Positions 24,208 through 35,497 of a stretch of 64,000 nucleotides of DNA are shown here, one piece after another. Each line of letters begins with the position of its first letter. Positions within the stretch are counted from its first letter, which is position 1. Under the pieces are notes generated by a model. It was not told where the DNA came from, made no database searches, and worked only from the letters and a program-made list of their open reading frames with translations. The position numbers and the translations under genes are program-made. Location of the stretch: positions 14,016,047-14,080,046 of the forward strand of contig OX467087.1 of assembly GCA_950106755.1 (NCBI GenBank), in the 5' to 3' direction. The DNA is from Climacium dendroides. Its lineage: Eukaryota > Streptophyta > Bryopsida > Hypnales > Climaciaceae.

Positions 24208-24369
24208 CTAGGCATTAGCATAGAGAGTATATAAGTATCTACTTACAATTAATATATGGTGATTGCTTGATCAAAACGTTCTCTGCTTCCTATACATTGG
24301 TATGTATTCGATTGTGTGTGTGCGGTTGAATTCTTTGTTGATACGCCAAGTTAGTATTGTATAACAACA
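24208..24369 (+). repeat. Copia 3' LTR (matched part)
   Basis: Aligns with 13,912-14,069, ending GCCAAGTTAGTATTGTATAA and CAACAG. The full LTR probably extends left to a TGTTG near 24,140 or to about 23,875. Confidence 0.75.
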
Positions 24370-24370
24370 G

Positions 24371-24495
24371 TCCTACTCAAAATTGGCTTGCACGCACTGA
24401 TGACATGTAAATGATCAAAGTTGACTCCTTGTATATATCTCGTAGTGACTAGCTTCATTGCCGACCCCACCTCCACCTCTTACATCCACCAACAT
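24371..24495 (-). pseudogene. O-methyltransferase gene fragment abutting the copia LTR
   Basis: About 125 bp match the OMT gene at 1,529-1,655, at roughly 80% identity by eye. On the minus strand it covers the glycine-rich SAM motif (frameshifted here), NFDHLHVISACKPILS, and the GTAGGA donor with which OMT exon A ends. The first bases after the copia LTR are TCCTAC, the complement of that donor. The fragment is therefore a genomic copy including intron sequence, not a retrocopy, and the copia LTR joins it only a few bases into the intron. Confidence 0.75.
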
Positions 24496-24509
24496 GCACT
24501 CAAAGGGTA

Positions 24510-26043
24510 AATCTAGTAATAGTCTAATTCATAAGTTATTTAACAAGTTTAGCCATTAAGGTTTAATATTGTCTCAAAATCCTAATTGACATCCTAACAC
24601 ACTATATTTGTAGGGATTTTCACTGATAAACATGATGTCAATACTTCTTTTAGGTCATTTGACTAGAAATATTAATAAAAATAAATAGAAGTAAGAAAAA
24701 AAATCCCAAGGTCCAAGTGACAACTATAGGGCTCATAGAGATCAGCAAACTTTTGGAGCTCACTATATCATTTGTGGTTGTGGTAGAAATAGGGATATAC
24801 GATCTAAAAAAGTCCCTCCAATTGAGAGATCAATGAATAGTGAGACAAAGTTTTAGCCATCAAATTGATCCTATAACTAGCACAGAAAGCACAAAGTACA
24901 CCCATTTCTCATGAATTTGGATTGTCACATCCGTTTTAGTCCATGAAATGTACTAATACCATTGGCCCCAATGCAAACCACTTTTAAAGCTATTTCCTCA
25001 CGAGTTAGACCCCACTTCCCATCAAAGAGTACATTATGACATTGGTCAAGTGGTCCATGGTGCCACTATTAGAAATATAGGAAAGGGTGCAACAAATATA
25101 GAACTCTTTCTCAAGAGTCCATAGGATAGATATATACGTCCAGCTATGACCTCTTGTCAATGGTGGTAACTTCGTCTACGCTAATCAAGATGACTCTTGG
25201 AGACTTGCAACCTTTAAGGCCGATAAAACACCATTGTGAAGACACTCACTCATTTTTCATCCACTGGACTCAGATCACTACTTTCTCAGTAAATTTTTAA
25301 CCTTAAGGTATCTAAATGAATGATGTTCTTGCTTGTAATTACACATTGGAGGACCATGACAAAGAAATTAAAAAAGACTAGAGAATTGTACTTCCTTTTG
25401 TTTTGGCTCACCCTTCGAACTAGCAATGACTTGCTTTGCTATAATTCCTATTTGTTGCCGACCTAACTAGAGCTTGTAGAACTTTAAATGCTTGCAATCC
25501 ATCTTTGTAAAAGCCGAAGTATCCCCCTTCTTCAAGTAACAGAAGGAGACATTGTCTTCTTTGCATGTTCTCTTACCTTTGTGTTTATCAAGGTTGTCAC
25601 CTTTGGATACCATGACCTTCCTTTGTCCAATGATTGTGGAGCAAATTTGACACACAATACTAGTGGGGTCGCCATTTGCATCAAACTTGCCTTTAGTCCA
25701 AGTATATTTGCAAGCCCATACCTCCTGCCACCTCCTAGTAATAGTGTTTGGGTTGCCTTCTGATGCTTCTTTGGCACACTCAAAGCACTAGATATGGTAG
25801 CCTTGTCTTCTTCTATTGTGTCGTAGGCTTAAGCAAAATCACTGGAGCTTTAGATGGGCAATTGTAATACAATTCTAGAAAAATGGAGTTGGATAGTCTT
25901 GTTTCCAACACATAAGTGACTTCCACCGTGCTCAAAGCATTGATTGTGACACCAAATTCCCTCATGCTAAGGCTACTGTGGCTAGATAAGAAGATCCGCA
26001 CACAAAAATTCTCCAACAATTTCGCCAAGTCGTCATCACACAT
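24510..26043 (-). pseudogene. hAT-like transposase with N-terminal zinc finger, degenerate
   Basis: On the minus strand, the stretch near 25,655-25,560 reads CQICSTIIGQRKVMVSKGDN, then LDKHKGKRTC, an atypical zinc finger (Cys-x2-Cys ... His ... Cys) of the kind that heads many plant hAT-related proteins. Further on, in shifting frames, come NVIMYSLMGSG, LKVVCIGANGISTFHGLK and TDVTIQIHEKWVYFVLSV (about 25,060-24,890). I recognise these as the family's segment around the second catalytic Asp, where intact members have CFGADG; here Asp is replaced by Asn. Many stops are present. The open frame 26,043-25,813 precedes the zinc finger and may be its N-terminus; its identity is uncertain. Confidence 0.6.
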
Positions 26044-26051
26044 CCAATTCC

Positions 26052-26243
26052 TACTAGAAGAAACTCATGTTTTTTTACGCATTTTTTTGTGACATCCACT
26101 TGTTTTTATGTCAAAAATGACATCATATATAACATTAAAAAGTTAGTTGTAACATTAGAAAGTTAGTTGTAACATCAAATGTAACATAAAAACAAGTAGA
26201 CGTCTTAAAAAATGCATCTTGAAAAACATAAGTTTCTTCTAAT
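26052..26243. mobile_element. CACTA-like MITE (about 190 bp)
   Basis: The two ends are inverted copies for about 60 bp: TACTAGAAGAAACTCATG on the left, and CATTAGAAGAAACTTATG (complement) on the right, followed by shared CTTGTTTTTATGT. The CACTA-GAAGAAA type terminus points to the CACTA (En/Spm) superfamily. Internally, AAAGTTAGTTGTAACAT is duplicated. It is the same family as the pair at 52,028-52,290. Confidence 0.65.
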
Positions 26244-26648
26244 GTCTACAACCTTGCACTCCAATAGAAATCCATAGAATGATAAAAGCAGCCACAAAAT
26301 AGACAATGCCAATAAAACAACCATTGAAGCAAGCACACAAAGAATGAATAGCAAAAATGTAGGGATTATAGACAATGAGTGAACAAACAAGCAGGGATTA
26401 AAATGACAATGCCTAAATCCAACATTCACAACCACTTTTCAAAAACGCCCCAAAACCTTTATTAAATTACAGCCCCAATTCCAATGTACAATGAATGCAA
26501 GAGACAAACGGATATCACACATTTCACAACAACAATAAAATTGAAAGTAATTTAGTTGCCCACCAAAATTTACATAATGAGAAGGTGGCATAATGAAGGA
26601 AACAAAGTTTTCAAATGGCAAATAACAATCACTAAATGGCATTGCAAG

Positions 26649-26949
26649 CAGGGCTTTTTTTTCAATTTTGAAGAAGTACCATAGTGGCAATATAAAATGT
26701 TATAGTGGTGCTCCAAATTGCAACATTCATCCACTCATTGGATGTATAGTATGGTTTTCATCCACAATTAGGCGATTTCATCTAATATATTTTTTAATTT
26801 CAAAGTTGTTTGGCGATTTCATCTAATATATTTTTTAATTTCAAAATTGTTTGGCGATTTCATCCAATTTTTTTGGCATTTTTTATAACCTTTTTTAGCT
26901 AGATTTTTTCTGGTGCAATTTGGCACTAGAAAGCCAAAAAAAAGCCCTG
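26649..26949. mobile_element. hAT-type MITE, family 2, younger copy (301 bp)
   Basis: Terminal inverted repeats are CAGGGCTTTTTTTT at both ends, 14 of 14 matching, and the flanking 8-mer ATTGCAAG is a perfect target duplication (26,641-26,648 and 26,950-26,957). A 41-bp unit beginning GGCGATTTCATCTAATATAT is present twice in tandem (26,771-26,852), with a third partial start. No coding capacity. The paralogue is at 6,680-6,929. Confidence 0.88.
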
Positions 26950-26957
26950 ATTGCAAG

Positions 26958-29740
26958 CAATGAAATTGATAGCCTCTACTGCCATGCCACCATTGTGGCA
27001 TTGCTGTAATCACCAATTATTGATTCCAAAGACCCAAATTGCAAAAATACCAAAACAATAAGCAAAATAAATGCTACTAAATGTGCACAAATTGCTAACA
27101 TTGCTATTAGCCCTATAGAAAGACAAAGTTGTCAAAGCTAAACTAAGAGAGACAAAATATCTATCAGTCACTTAAACCTTGCAATTTTTATGGCTTAGAT
27201 GCAAATGAAATAGCAATCCATTGATAAACGATTGATTTCATCTACAATGGATGAGTGCTATTGCCCAAACAACCAAACATCCACTTCTTTGACCTTCTAT
27301 TCATCAAGTGGGAAAAATTGCTCAAATCTATGTTTTGTGAGGAATTTCTAGAATGTAAACTTAGTCATGAAATCTTTTTGGTAGTAATAGAGGACTTTTT
27401 AGCCACTTCTATAAACACTAGTCAAGGCTCTACTTTGGCTATGCCCTTGGGCAGATGTATTTTTACTTCTTGTCATAACCCCTAAAGGATTTTGACTATA
27501 TTTTCACCAAAAATGCTCCAAAATTTCCATCTCTAGTACAAGTACCAAATTTTTGGAAAAAACATTTTTGACACATCTAACTGTAGGATATTATATTAAT
27601 TTGGTTTGAGAAGATGTGGAAAAAATTTCAAAAATTTTCATCATGTAGATTGCAAGATATTAGCATTTGAAGTAACAAAAATCCTTTTGTGTCCCTTCGA
27701 AAAAACAGTCACCTGCACTTCACAAACAAGGTTAGATCATTATGAAAAAATGTCAAAAATGGTAGTTACTCTTTGGATTCATTCTTCAAAGCAAGTTGGA
27801 TACATGCTTGAAAAATTTCAAATCATTTGGAATTATACAATATATAGGAAAAAAATAGAATGTAGACAGAAATAAAGAATGATTCAAAATACTAAATTGT
27901 TAACAATTTATTTATGGAATTAAAAAATGTCAATTCCAATGGTTATAATGTTGTAATAAACCATCTATGTGTAGTATAGATTCTATAACTATCTGCAAAC
28001 TATCCACAACTAAAACTCTTCACAACTTTCCTCTCATTAATCAAAATGGAATGATTCAAAGCTATTCATGTATAAATAAATCTAGAGTACCAATTTCAAA
28101 TTTTTATTTTTTTAAAATTGATTTAAAAAAAAGTTTTTTTTGTTGCCTGGACTGCTCGCCAAATGTTGAAAATCACATATCATACAATAACTTCTTAACC
28201 ACGTAGTCTAAAGTTATGAAAATTGTTGGGCCTTAAAGCTACTCCTCGGGCATATGTTGTTTGAAAATTTCAATTAAAAAAATTTCCATTCGTAGTGAGT
28301 TGCCCAAAATTGTTATGTTGCCAAAAAATGTCATTTGGTCCTTTAGGAGTTAATCCTTTAACATTGAACAAAAGCCAAAAATGGCCTATGATATATAATA
28401 CTAAAAAAGATACATATAGTGTGTTGCTACGACCTAGAGATTCATCAAGTGATGGTTTTGCTAGAAGAAGTCGAGAAGGACACGCATTCTCTAGTATAGG
28501 GTTTGTAGCTTGGAATTCACTTTATTTTGTTGTAATGTTTGAATTCTTTTATGACCTTCCCATTGTCAAAATTCTCAAAGTCCTCTTCATGGTACCTCAA
28601 TCATAAGAGATATATAAGGATGGATGTAAGGCAATTCACTTAGAAGATACTTTTTTGGGTCACCACATGGATTTGGTAATTTGCCATTGCACTAAGCCGG
28701 GACCTAGTAGACAAAGTAAGTTATCAACAAATAGAATTTCATATCTAAATCACTTGGCTTAAGAAAACAAAGCTCCTTCATAGAAGGAGCCAACACTAAT
28801 GCCTTCCTGATTCCTTCCAAAATATTACGTTCATCTTAATCTTGCTATATAAGTGTTGTTTAAATTTGTAAACGTACTTTAAAAAAAGTAGCAACATGAG
28901 GATTACATATACTAGTTCCCTTGCAACAAAAAGCTTATGATAGAGGATGAAGGCATGCTTTTGTAATATTATAATCTTTGTGATACATAACAAGTAGTGG
29001 TAGGTATTTCCCCTACATTGCTTGCAATTTTAAAAAGCACGTATTTAGGAAACACATTTCAATGATATTCTATTCTAGAAGAAGGATGATTATGAATGTG
29101 AAAGGTTGATTGTTTAACTTCCATCTATAACACGTTCATAGTTGCAAGTGATAGCAACTCTCATAAGATTATTACATGCAAATCACTAGAGACACACTTG
29201 CAAATTTCAACTATAATTGTCGTAGAACTATCCATGGTAACATTCTCTGTACATCTGACCTTAGATAAATTCCACTTGAACCAATAATACTAGGAGGTTC
29301 AACATTTGTGATTAGTCTAAGAATTAGAATTGATAGCTAATCTTCAAATGGAAGGGCGATCTTTCTATGCTCCCTTCCTAGTTAGGATTCAAGAGAAATC
29401 AACTTCTGATAGAACTAAAAAAATATACATGCCAAAAATGTGGCACTCTTCTTGCCTCCATCCAACAAAAGCCTCACTTAACAAATCTCTAGGTCACAAC
29501 ATATCATGTTTGCCCATCTTTCATATGTGATGCAGTCAAATGCACAAGTGTTAACCTTGTAAAGATGTAGCCCCATGACTAAGGTAGTTACTAAAACTCT
29601 TTATTATTGGACCAATAGGCACATTCACTTTTGCTACAATCAACAATCATCTATCGTACCATTTTGGTCTGGTCTTTAGTATCAATTTTTAAAAATAAAA
29701 TTTGAACATGACCTATGACACATTTTTTGACAAAATAATT
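26958..29740. other. AT-rich repeat sequence, no gene recognised
   Basis: Several open frames of 60-100 codons occur on both strands (for example 28,295-28,606, plus) but none shows a recognisable domain. The stretch 28,205-28,360 (GTTATGAAAATTGTTGGGCC) is a diverged copy of 58,510-58,660, and 27,620-27,680 resembles 36,320-36,385 (CATGTAGATTGCAAGATATT), marking dispersed repeat families. Confidence 0.5.
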
Positions 29741-30707
29741 ACCCTTAATTTATGCCAAAACTGACTTCCAATCTCCCTTCCAATAAGCTTACCGACCTCA
29801 TCCAACGGCACGTAGAAGGAACCCAGATCGGACGGACAGGCGACTTCCTTGAATCTCTGACATCGTAGGGCGGGGAGTGCCCCATTCTCTTCTCTGACAT
29901 TCTTCTGCTCCATTCTGCTGCACTTGTTTGTTTTTGCCCCACAGGTCCCTCGAAGCTTTGAATCTATCGCATGTCGCCAACCTCTTCGGCTTGGTCAAGG
30001 ATTACGCTACAGTGGACTGCGTCAGTTCTGCGGGAACCGATCGAGCCCAGCCTCGCCTCCTGCCATGGCGTGGTTCGCGAGAAACCTCAGTTGCTGTTGA
30101 GGCGTACCTGTTCGGGATCCCCGCCTGCCGATTCGTGTGAAGCTCCAGAGTGTGCCAGACAGACGGGCGGACGGAGACCTGGCCCTAAGTTAACGCATTC
30201 TTGTGGATGTGTAGCGTAACTCCTTATCGTGTGGACTGCCTGCATTGTGACGCGAACCTCTGCATTTGATTTTGGGAGAGCGATTGCCGACGCTTGCTTG
30301 GGGAATGAAGTTTTAGGTTTTGAACAACAGGGTAGTGCATTTTTTATTTTTTATTTTTTATTTTATCTCTTTGTGCTCCAAGTCGGGGGAGCAATGGCTT
30401 TAGTGACAATGTGTCGAACCTTGTGGACGGCAGATGGAAGGGCGTTTCGTTGAAGGGAGCTTTGCGTGAGGTTAATAGGCAGGTTTGGTTTTGAAGTTTT
30501 AGACGGAACATTGCATTGCTTTACGTGGTTGAGTGCACCCTGTCTTGTGATCGCCGCCCGGTTTTCTTCGTTCTTTAAGGCTCCGAGAAACGACCAGTGA
30601 TCCTCAGTGTTAGAGGTGGATTGGTACTTAAGAGTCCGCCTGGACGTGTGTCTTATTATCGACACTTGAGGCCTGTGAGAAGGCTTGTTTATGCGCGAGG
30701 AGCAGCT
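29741..30707 (+). promoter_or_regulatory. TON1 upstream region and probable 5' UTR with upstream ORFs
   Basis: GC content rises here, marking the start of the gene island. Three short upstream reading frames precede the TON1 ATG on the plus strand: 30,064-30,099 (11 codons, MAWFARNLSCC), 30,394-30,453 (19 codons) and 30,691-30,723 (10 codons). The last starts 17 nt before the TON1 ATG in another frame and ends inside the TON1 coding sequence. The transcription start is unknown, so which of these are transcribed is not established. A CCCCACAG near 29,938 could be the acceptor of a 5' UTR intron. Confidence 0.5.
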
Positions 30708-33700
30708 ATGGACGACTACATGAGGGAGATGGTGGATCTTAAAACACTTGTTACGAAAACTTTGGAGAAGAAGGGGGTGTTGGCCAGAATTCGAGTACGT
30801 CTTCTCCTCTATCCAGTTCTCCAGAAGCATCATGTGTGCTGCTTGCATTTGATCTATCCTATTTGTTCTTAGTCTTAATAGTTGTGAGATCATGCACACA
30901 CGCGTGAGCTGGTTTCCGGTGAGAAGCACTTTAATGGCATAAACTTGACGGATTTTCTGGTATTTTGGATCATGGATCGGAAATTTCTCTTATCTGTGAT
31001 GTGTCTTTCACATTTATGTAAGTCACATTCCATTGGAATGTATGCTTTTTCTCTGCCGTGCTCACCTTCGTGAACTCCACAGCGTGAGCTCTGTTCCTTC
31101 ATTTGAATATTTCTGACAGACTTGTAGCGCACGTTCGTCAGGATTGCGCACAGCCTTTCTCTCAAAGAGGATGGCATATTCTATTGACTTGGTTAAGAAT
31201 ACCGCCATTTATAACGCATCAAGAAATTTTGTATTTTGCAATGGTTTCTGATAGAGCTCTTTCCAATCTGCAGCATTGAGGGGTTAGCCCTGCGAGTCGG
31301 GGCCTTCTAGGGCCTCTGTTCTACAATGGAATGTGACTTACATGTCCTCATTGGGTATTTCTGTATGCAACAATCAGCGCCAATTCTATATATTTCGTGC
31401 ACAATCTAAGAACAACCAAGAGAAAGAACCATCAGAAATATTTACGTTTTGAATGTATTGCTTTGGAAAATCGAAGCTATTCACTATTCAGCTACACTTG
31501 TGTACGATCTGCTGAGATGTTTACCAATGGTTCCAGGCTGAGCTGAGAGCAAATGTCTTTCAAGCCATGGAAGAACAAGACCATGAAGCAGAAAGCAATG
31601 GCTCCACAACCTTTTCCTTGCTCGGAACATGCAATGAGCGGGCAAAGAAATTGCACACTTCTTCTTCAGGCATGTTATTGTCTTCGTTTCGAGGGTCATA
31701 ATTTTAGTATTTTTTTGAGGACTCGCTACTTCATGACTCTTTTTCCTTTTCTCTCTTTTGTTGTCCGACTAGTTTTGACCCTGTCATTGTGGGCAATTTT
31801 TACAACCTTACTGACTGGAGTTGTACATGGTGGTATGTGTTATATTTGTTGTTTACAAACTAATCTTGAGGATTTCATGAGGTTCATCGTGCTCTAGTCA
31901 TTTCTGGTTCACACTTTCTTCAGTTGCTCCTTCTTATTCATCTGTTTATGATGAGCAGGGAAATTGTTGATGGCATTGGTATGCGAGTATATGGAGTGGT
32001 GTGAGTTGGAGCGCACGATGAAGGTTTATATGCCGGAGCTCAATCAGGTATTGCTGTCAAACAGCCTAAGAGCTTGCGTCAGATACCTGTGCACATGATG
32101 CGATGCCCTACATGGGAACTTCACATTTTCTTATATAAATCTCTTTTGGTGTACAGCCGAGGGCCTACAACCGAACTGAATTGGAGGGCATTCTGGGACT
32201 CACCGGTGAACCCAAGTCTGACAGTCATGATTCTCGACCTCTGCTGCTGGCCATCGTGGAGTCTTTTGCAGACGAGGTGAGTGGACGAGTTCGCACTCGC
32301 GACTGTCTGCACAACCTTGAGTATTCAAATGTTCATTTGTCACGGACATGGAGTGGAGCTGCGTATGAGCATTTGTTATTTTCTTCTAGTCCAATGCATC
32401 AGCCAAGACAGAGGCTGCGCTTGATTATTAACTGACTTCCTACCAAGATATAAGCTCTTCTGAATTTAATTCTATTATGGGCATTTTTTGACGCTTTCTC
32501 TGATGTGGGAGTTTTATTCATTGATTGTTGAAGTTATGCCAGAATTATATATAAGGGCTTCGGTTTGTTCATATCGAAGGATTTCATTACAGTTCGATGT
32601 TCGTTGAGAATAATCGTGACACAATTGAATCGTTTGTTGTGTTGTGCAGCAAAAGGACACCTCAGTTACGGGACCTGTTGCGCAAGCCAAACATTCAAGG
32701 CATGGGGCAGCAGGAGGTCCCAGGCAGATCAGTGGAAACTCATCCGCTGTAGTGGATCCTTCTGAAGCTCTCGAGGCACGAGTGTCATTGTCCAAGTAAG
32801 GTCACCTCTGTCTTCAAGTTCAACCCTTTCTATTTGTGTTGTAGTTACGTGATCTTCGTTTGGACAACATCTACTGCTGTCTTGGTGTGTTGAATACTTC
32901 GGTCAATTAACTTACAGTGAGTTTGTTGGTTGCAGTAAGAAGGCATCTGAAAAACCCGTGGGAGGTTCTCATGATACCTCATTCCAAAGTCGCTCTGAGG
33001 TAGACTTAGTTGCATGTTCTAGTTTCCTTTCTTGGCCTCTTTGAACCTTCTCAATGTTGTCGTCATGTTCGTGTAGTATTGTGCAGCCCACATCTGGTTC
33101 TGTTGTAGGTCTGTTACTTCTGTATTATCTTGGTTTCAATTTCTGAAGATTTCGGCACTGGCAAGGAATAATTTTTTGCATGAATTAGCTTCATGAAGCA
33201 CCTTAATAGCACTAACCTTGATGCGGATCTTGAGTGCCTTGGAACCGTAGAGGGCTTCTGTCTGGCTTTTCATCTTTGCTCTGAGAGAACTGAAGTTGTA
33301 ATTAAATTGTTAAGAATGTGACTAGTTTGTATGCGCGACATGAGAGCTCATTTGACCAGTCATACATGTCAAGATTCTCAGCTCAGATATAAAGGGAATT
33401 GATTCGACCTTACTTTGTGTAGGGGGGCTCTAGTGACGGCATAAACAGCCCAAGACCTTATGATGACAGTCAGAAGCTCTATGAGAAGTCTTCAAATCGA
33501 GCCCAGGCTCTCTTAGCTGACTTACCACATCATAGGCGAAGCAGTGGGTACGTCATAGCATGCATTGGACTTTCTTGAAAATCACTTGTTCATCATCTTG
33601 TTTGTATATTTATATTAAGTTTCAGACGCTCCCTTGGTCCTGATTTGTCTCACTAAATATGCCTGTCAGGTTGCCAGCATTTAGCGGTGTCTCACGGTCC

Positions 33701-35497
33701 GCTTCCAATGCTCGAGGAAACAACAACGGTTCAGCAAGTGATCAACCAACTGGTGAGTGGGAAGTAGTCTGAGAAACTTGTTTAGGTGGCTGGCTATTAA
33801 ATAGGTATAAGCTGATGTCGAAGCTTCTGATTTGATAAGCTCTGCTCCTCTTTTATGGTGAATGTTTACTGCTTGTGACAATTCGTACGATGTCGGGATG
33901 TTGCTGCAGCTGCGCCTGGTGTGGATACTGGAGGAATGTATCCACGAGGATCAAGAGATAGAGATAATGATGGTAAAAGAAGCGAATACTCCTGGTCAGA
34001 GCAAGATGAGCCTCACAATGGAAATGTTTTGAACAAAAAGAAAGAAAGCACTTGGAGGGATCAGGATTATGACAACGTGTACACGAACCCACCTCCACGC
34101 ACTGAGAAAGGGGATGGAAAGGGCCAAGTAGGTGATCACAACACCAGGTAATTTCTGAGTAATAAAAAAATCTTGCTTCTGCATGCAACTTTACTGTTCT
34201 GTTTGGAGTTTCTTTTTTTCTCCAACTTAGGTTGACATGATTTAGGATTGTTCAAAGGAACTGGAGTGTACAAGTCACTGAGGAAGGACTGTTCCACTCA
34301 CGTACTTCTGCTGCATTCTAGACCGTGGAGCGTAAAACTATATGACGATCTTCTTAGAAAAGTCGCAACAGTTTCTGGAAACCGCATCTAATAAACCGGA
34401 GCAGCCTGTCTCTTTTGCGGATTGTTCTATTTCTTTGTTGTTTGTAGATTCATGCCATAACTGAGATGATTCATTTTGAGACTGTCTTTATATCATTGGT
34501 ATCTTCACATTTTAGGGTTGGTTCAATGTTTTTTTCCTGCCTTCCCAAAATCTTTGTTAACAGCTCGTTTATCAGCTTACCACTTGCACTTGCATGGTGA
34601 CAGTCAAACTAGAAGGACCCTGTCCGTGGAAAACTCTAGCAAGGCTCTTGGCAATCTTCATTTGGGTTAGTTACTCTGAGTCTTGCAGCTGATGGAAAAG
34701 TGTAGTCAATAAGTCTATTCTGTTAAACTGTAGGTGAAGGATGTTTTCGGCCTAGATTTTATCGTAGTTTGCTCTCAAGGAAATACTAGCAAGTGCTTTA
34801 CTGTCTTTTCATGTAGCTTGGCTTTACTTGCCGGTTCTGCAACTCCCTACCAGTCAACCTGTTCACATGCCCTTACTATTATGTTTCAGAGAATAGAGGT
34901 GTCGATTAGTATAATCATAATTCATGCTGACATAAATTGAGTGAATTAGAGAGTAAACAATAAGGAATTATGAGTTAACTGTGTGTACGAACTCACAGAG
35001 GATGATAGCGCATCTGAGTTTGGAGGTCGTCAGAGCTCTGGTTCTAGAGGAACACCCTCAGGCCAGCAATGGCAAACTGCACCAAGAGAGAATAGTTTGC
35101 CAGCAGCCAGGTATGGTAGCAGTTTACAACCTTTCTGCGTACTATACTATTCTGTTGACGGAACAAAAATGGATCATCTTTTTCCTGTTACAGTCTTTGA
35201 TGAATTTATGGGTGCATTTTGGTTTTGTGCACAATGGATATCATTGATGTCATTTGATGAGTCTTGCTGTCTTGGCGGATGATATTCTTGCCTAAGATGT
35301 CGATTTTCATTTTGGTAACCGCTGAGATGCTTTTACCAAATACTCCTTGTAACATATGACTGCTTTTGATTGTTGTGCCACTGTATCGGCGTGATATGTG
35401 AGATGTATGTGCTTGTGCCATGTGTAGTTCGGGAAATAAGAAACAGGCGTCTGCGTACTTCTACAGCGACAGTGAAGAAGAAAATGCTCCCGAGTAA
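30708..35497 (+). CDS. TON1: TONNEAU1 (TON1) family protein, FOP/OFD1-related, 12 exons
   Basis: TON1 works with TRM proteins and a PP2A complex to organise cortical microtubules and, in land plants, the preprophase band. Coding exons: 30,708-30,794; 31,537-31,669; 31,959-32,047; 32,157-32,276; 32,650-32,795; 32,936-32,999; 33,423-33,547; 33,670-33,752; 33,910-34,147; 34,604-34,665; 34,999-35,110; 35,428-35,497. They total 1,329 bp (442 aa) and all phases agree. The N-terminus MDDYMREMVDLKTLVTKTLE is nearly the Arabidopsis TON1 start; AELRANVFQAMEEQD follows, then the LisH-like segment LLMALVCEYMEWCELERTMK (about residues 75-97) and SRPLLLAIVESFADE. Residues from about 144 onward are a Ser/Asn/Arg-rich low-complexity tail ending in YFYSDSEEENAPE. 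Arabidopsis TON1 is about 260 aa, so the tail is long, nearer in size to animal FOP. Intron 2 has a GC donor; all others are GT-AG. The ATG has a good context (G at -3 and +4), and no in-frame ATG lies upstream. Confidence 0.92.

Larger units (their letters stand above)
13912..24369 (+). mobile_element. Ty1/copia LTR retrotransposon, degenerate and interrupted
   Basis: The order is LTR, gag, protease, integrase start, then about 6.4 kb of foreign transposon DNA, then reverse transcriptase, RNase H and LTR, the copia gene order. The two LTR remnants (13,912-14,069 and 24,208-24,369) are alike from TAGGCATTAG to ATAACAA(T/C)AG. The 5' LTR is truncated on its outer side: only about 160 bp match, whereas the 3' LTR probably starts either at TGTTG near 24,140 or just after the purine-rich GAGTGGGAG near 23,870. 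Removing the interruption leaves about 4 kb, a normal internal length for an old copia. All coding parts carry stops, so the element is inactive. Confidence 0.8.

Noticed and set aside
28295..28606. 103-codon open frame (plus)
   Set aside because: No recognisable domain, in repeat-derived sequence whose first part matches a dispersed repeat at 58.5 kb.
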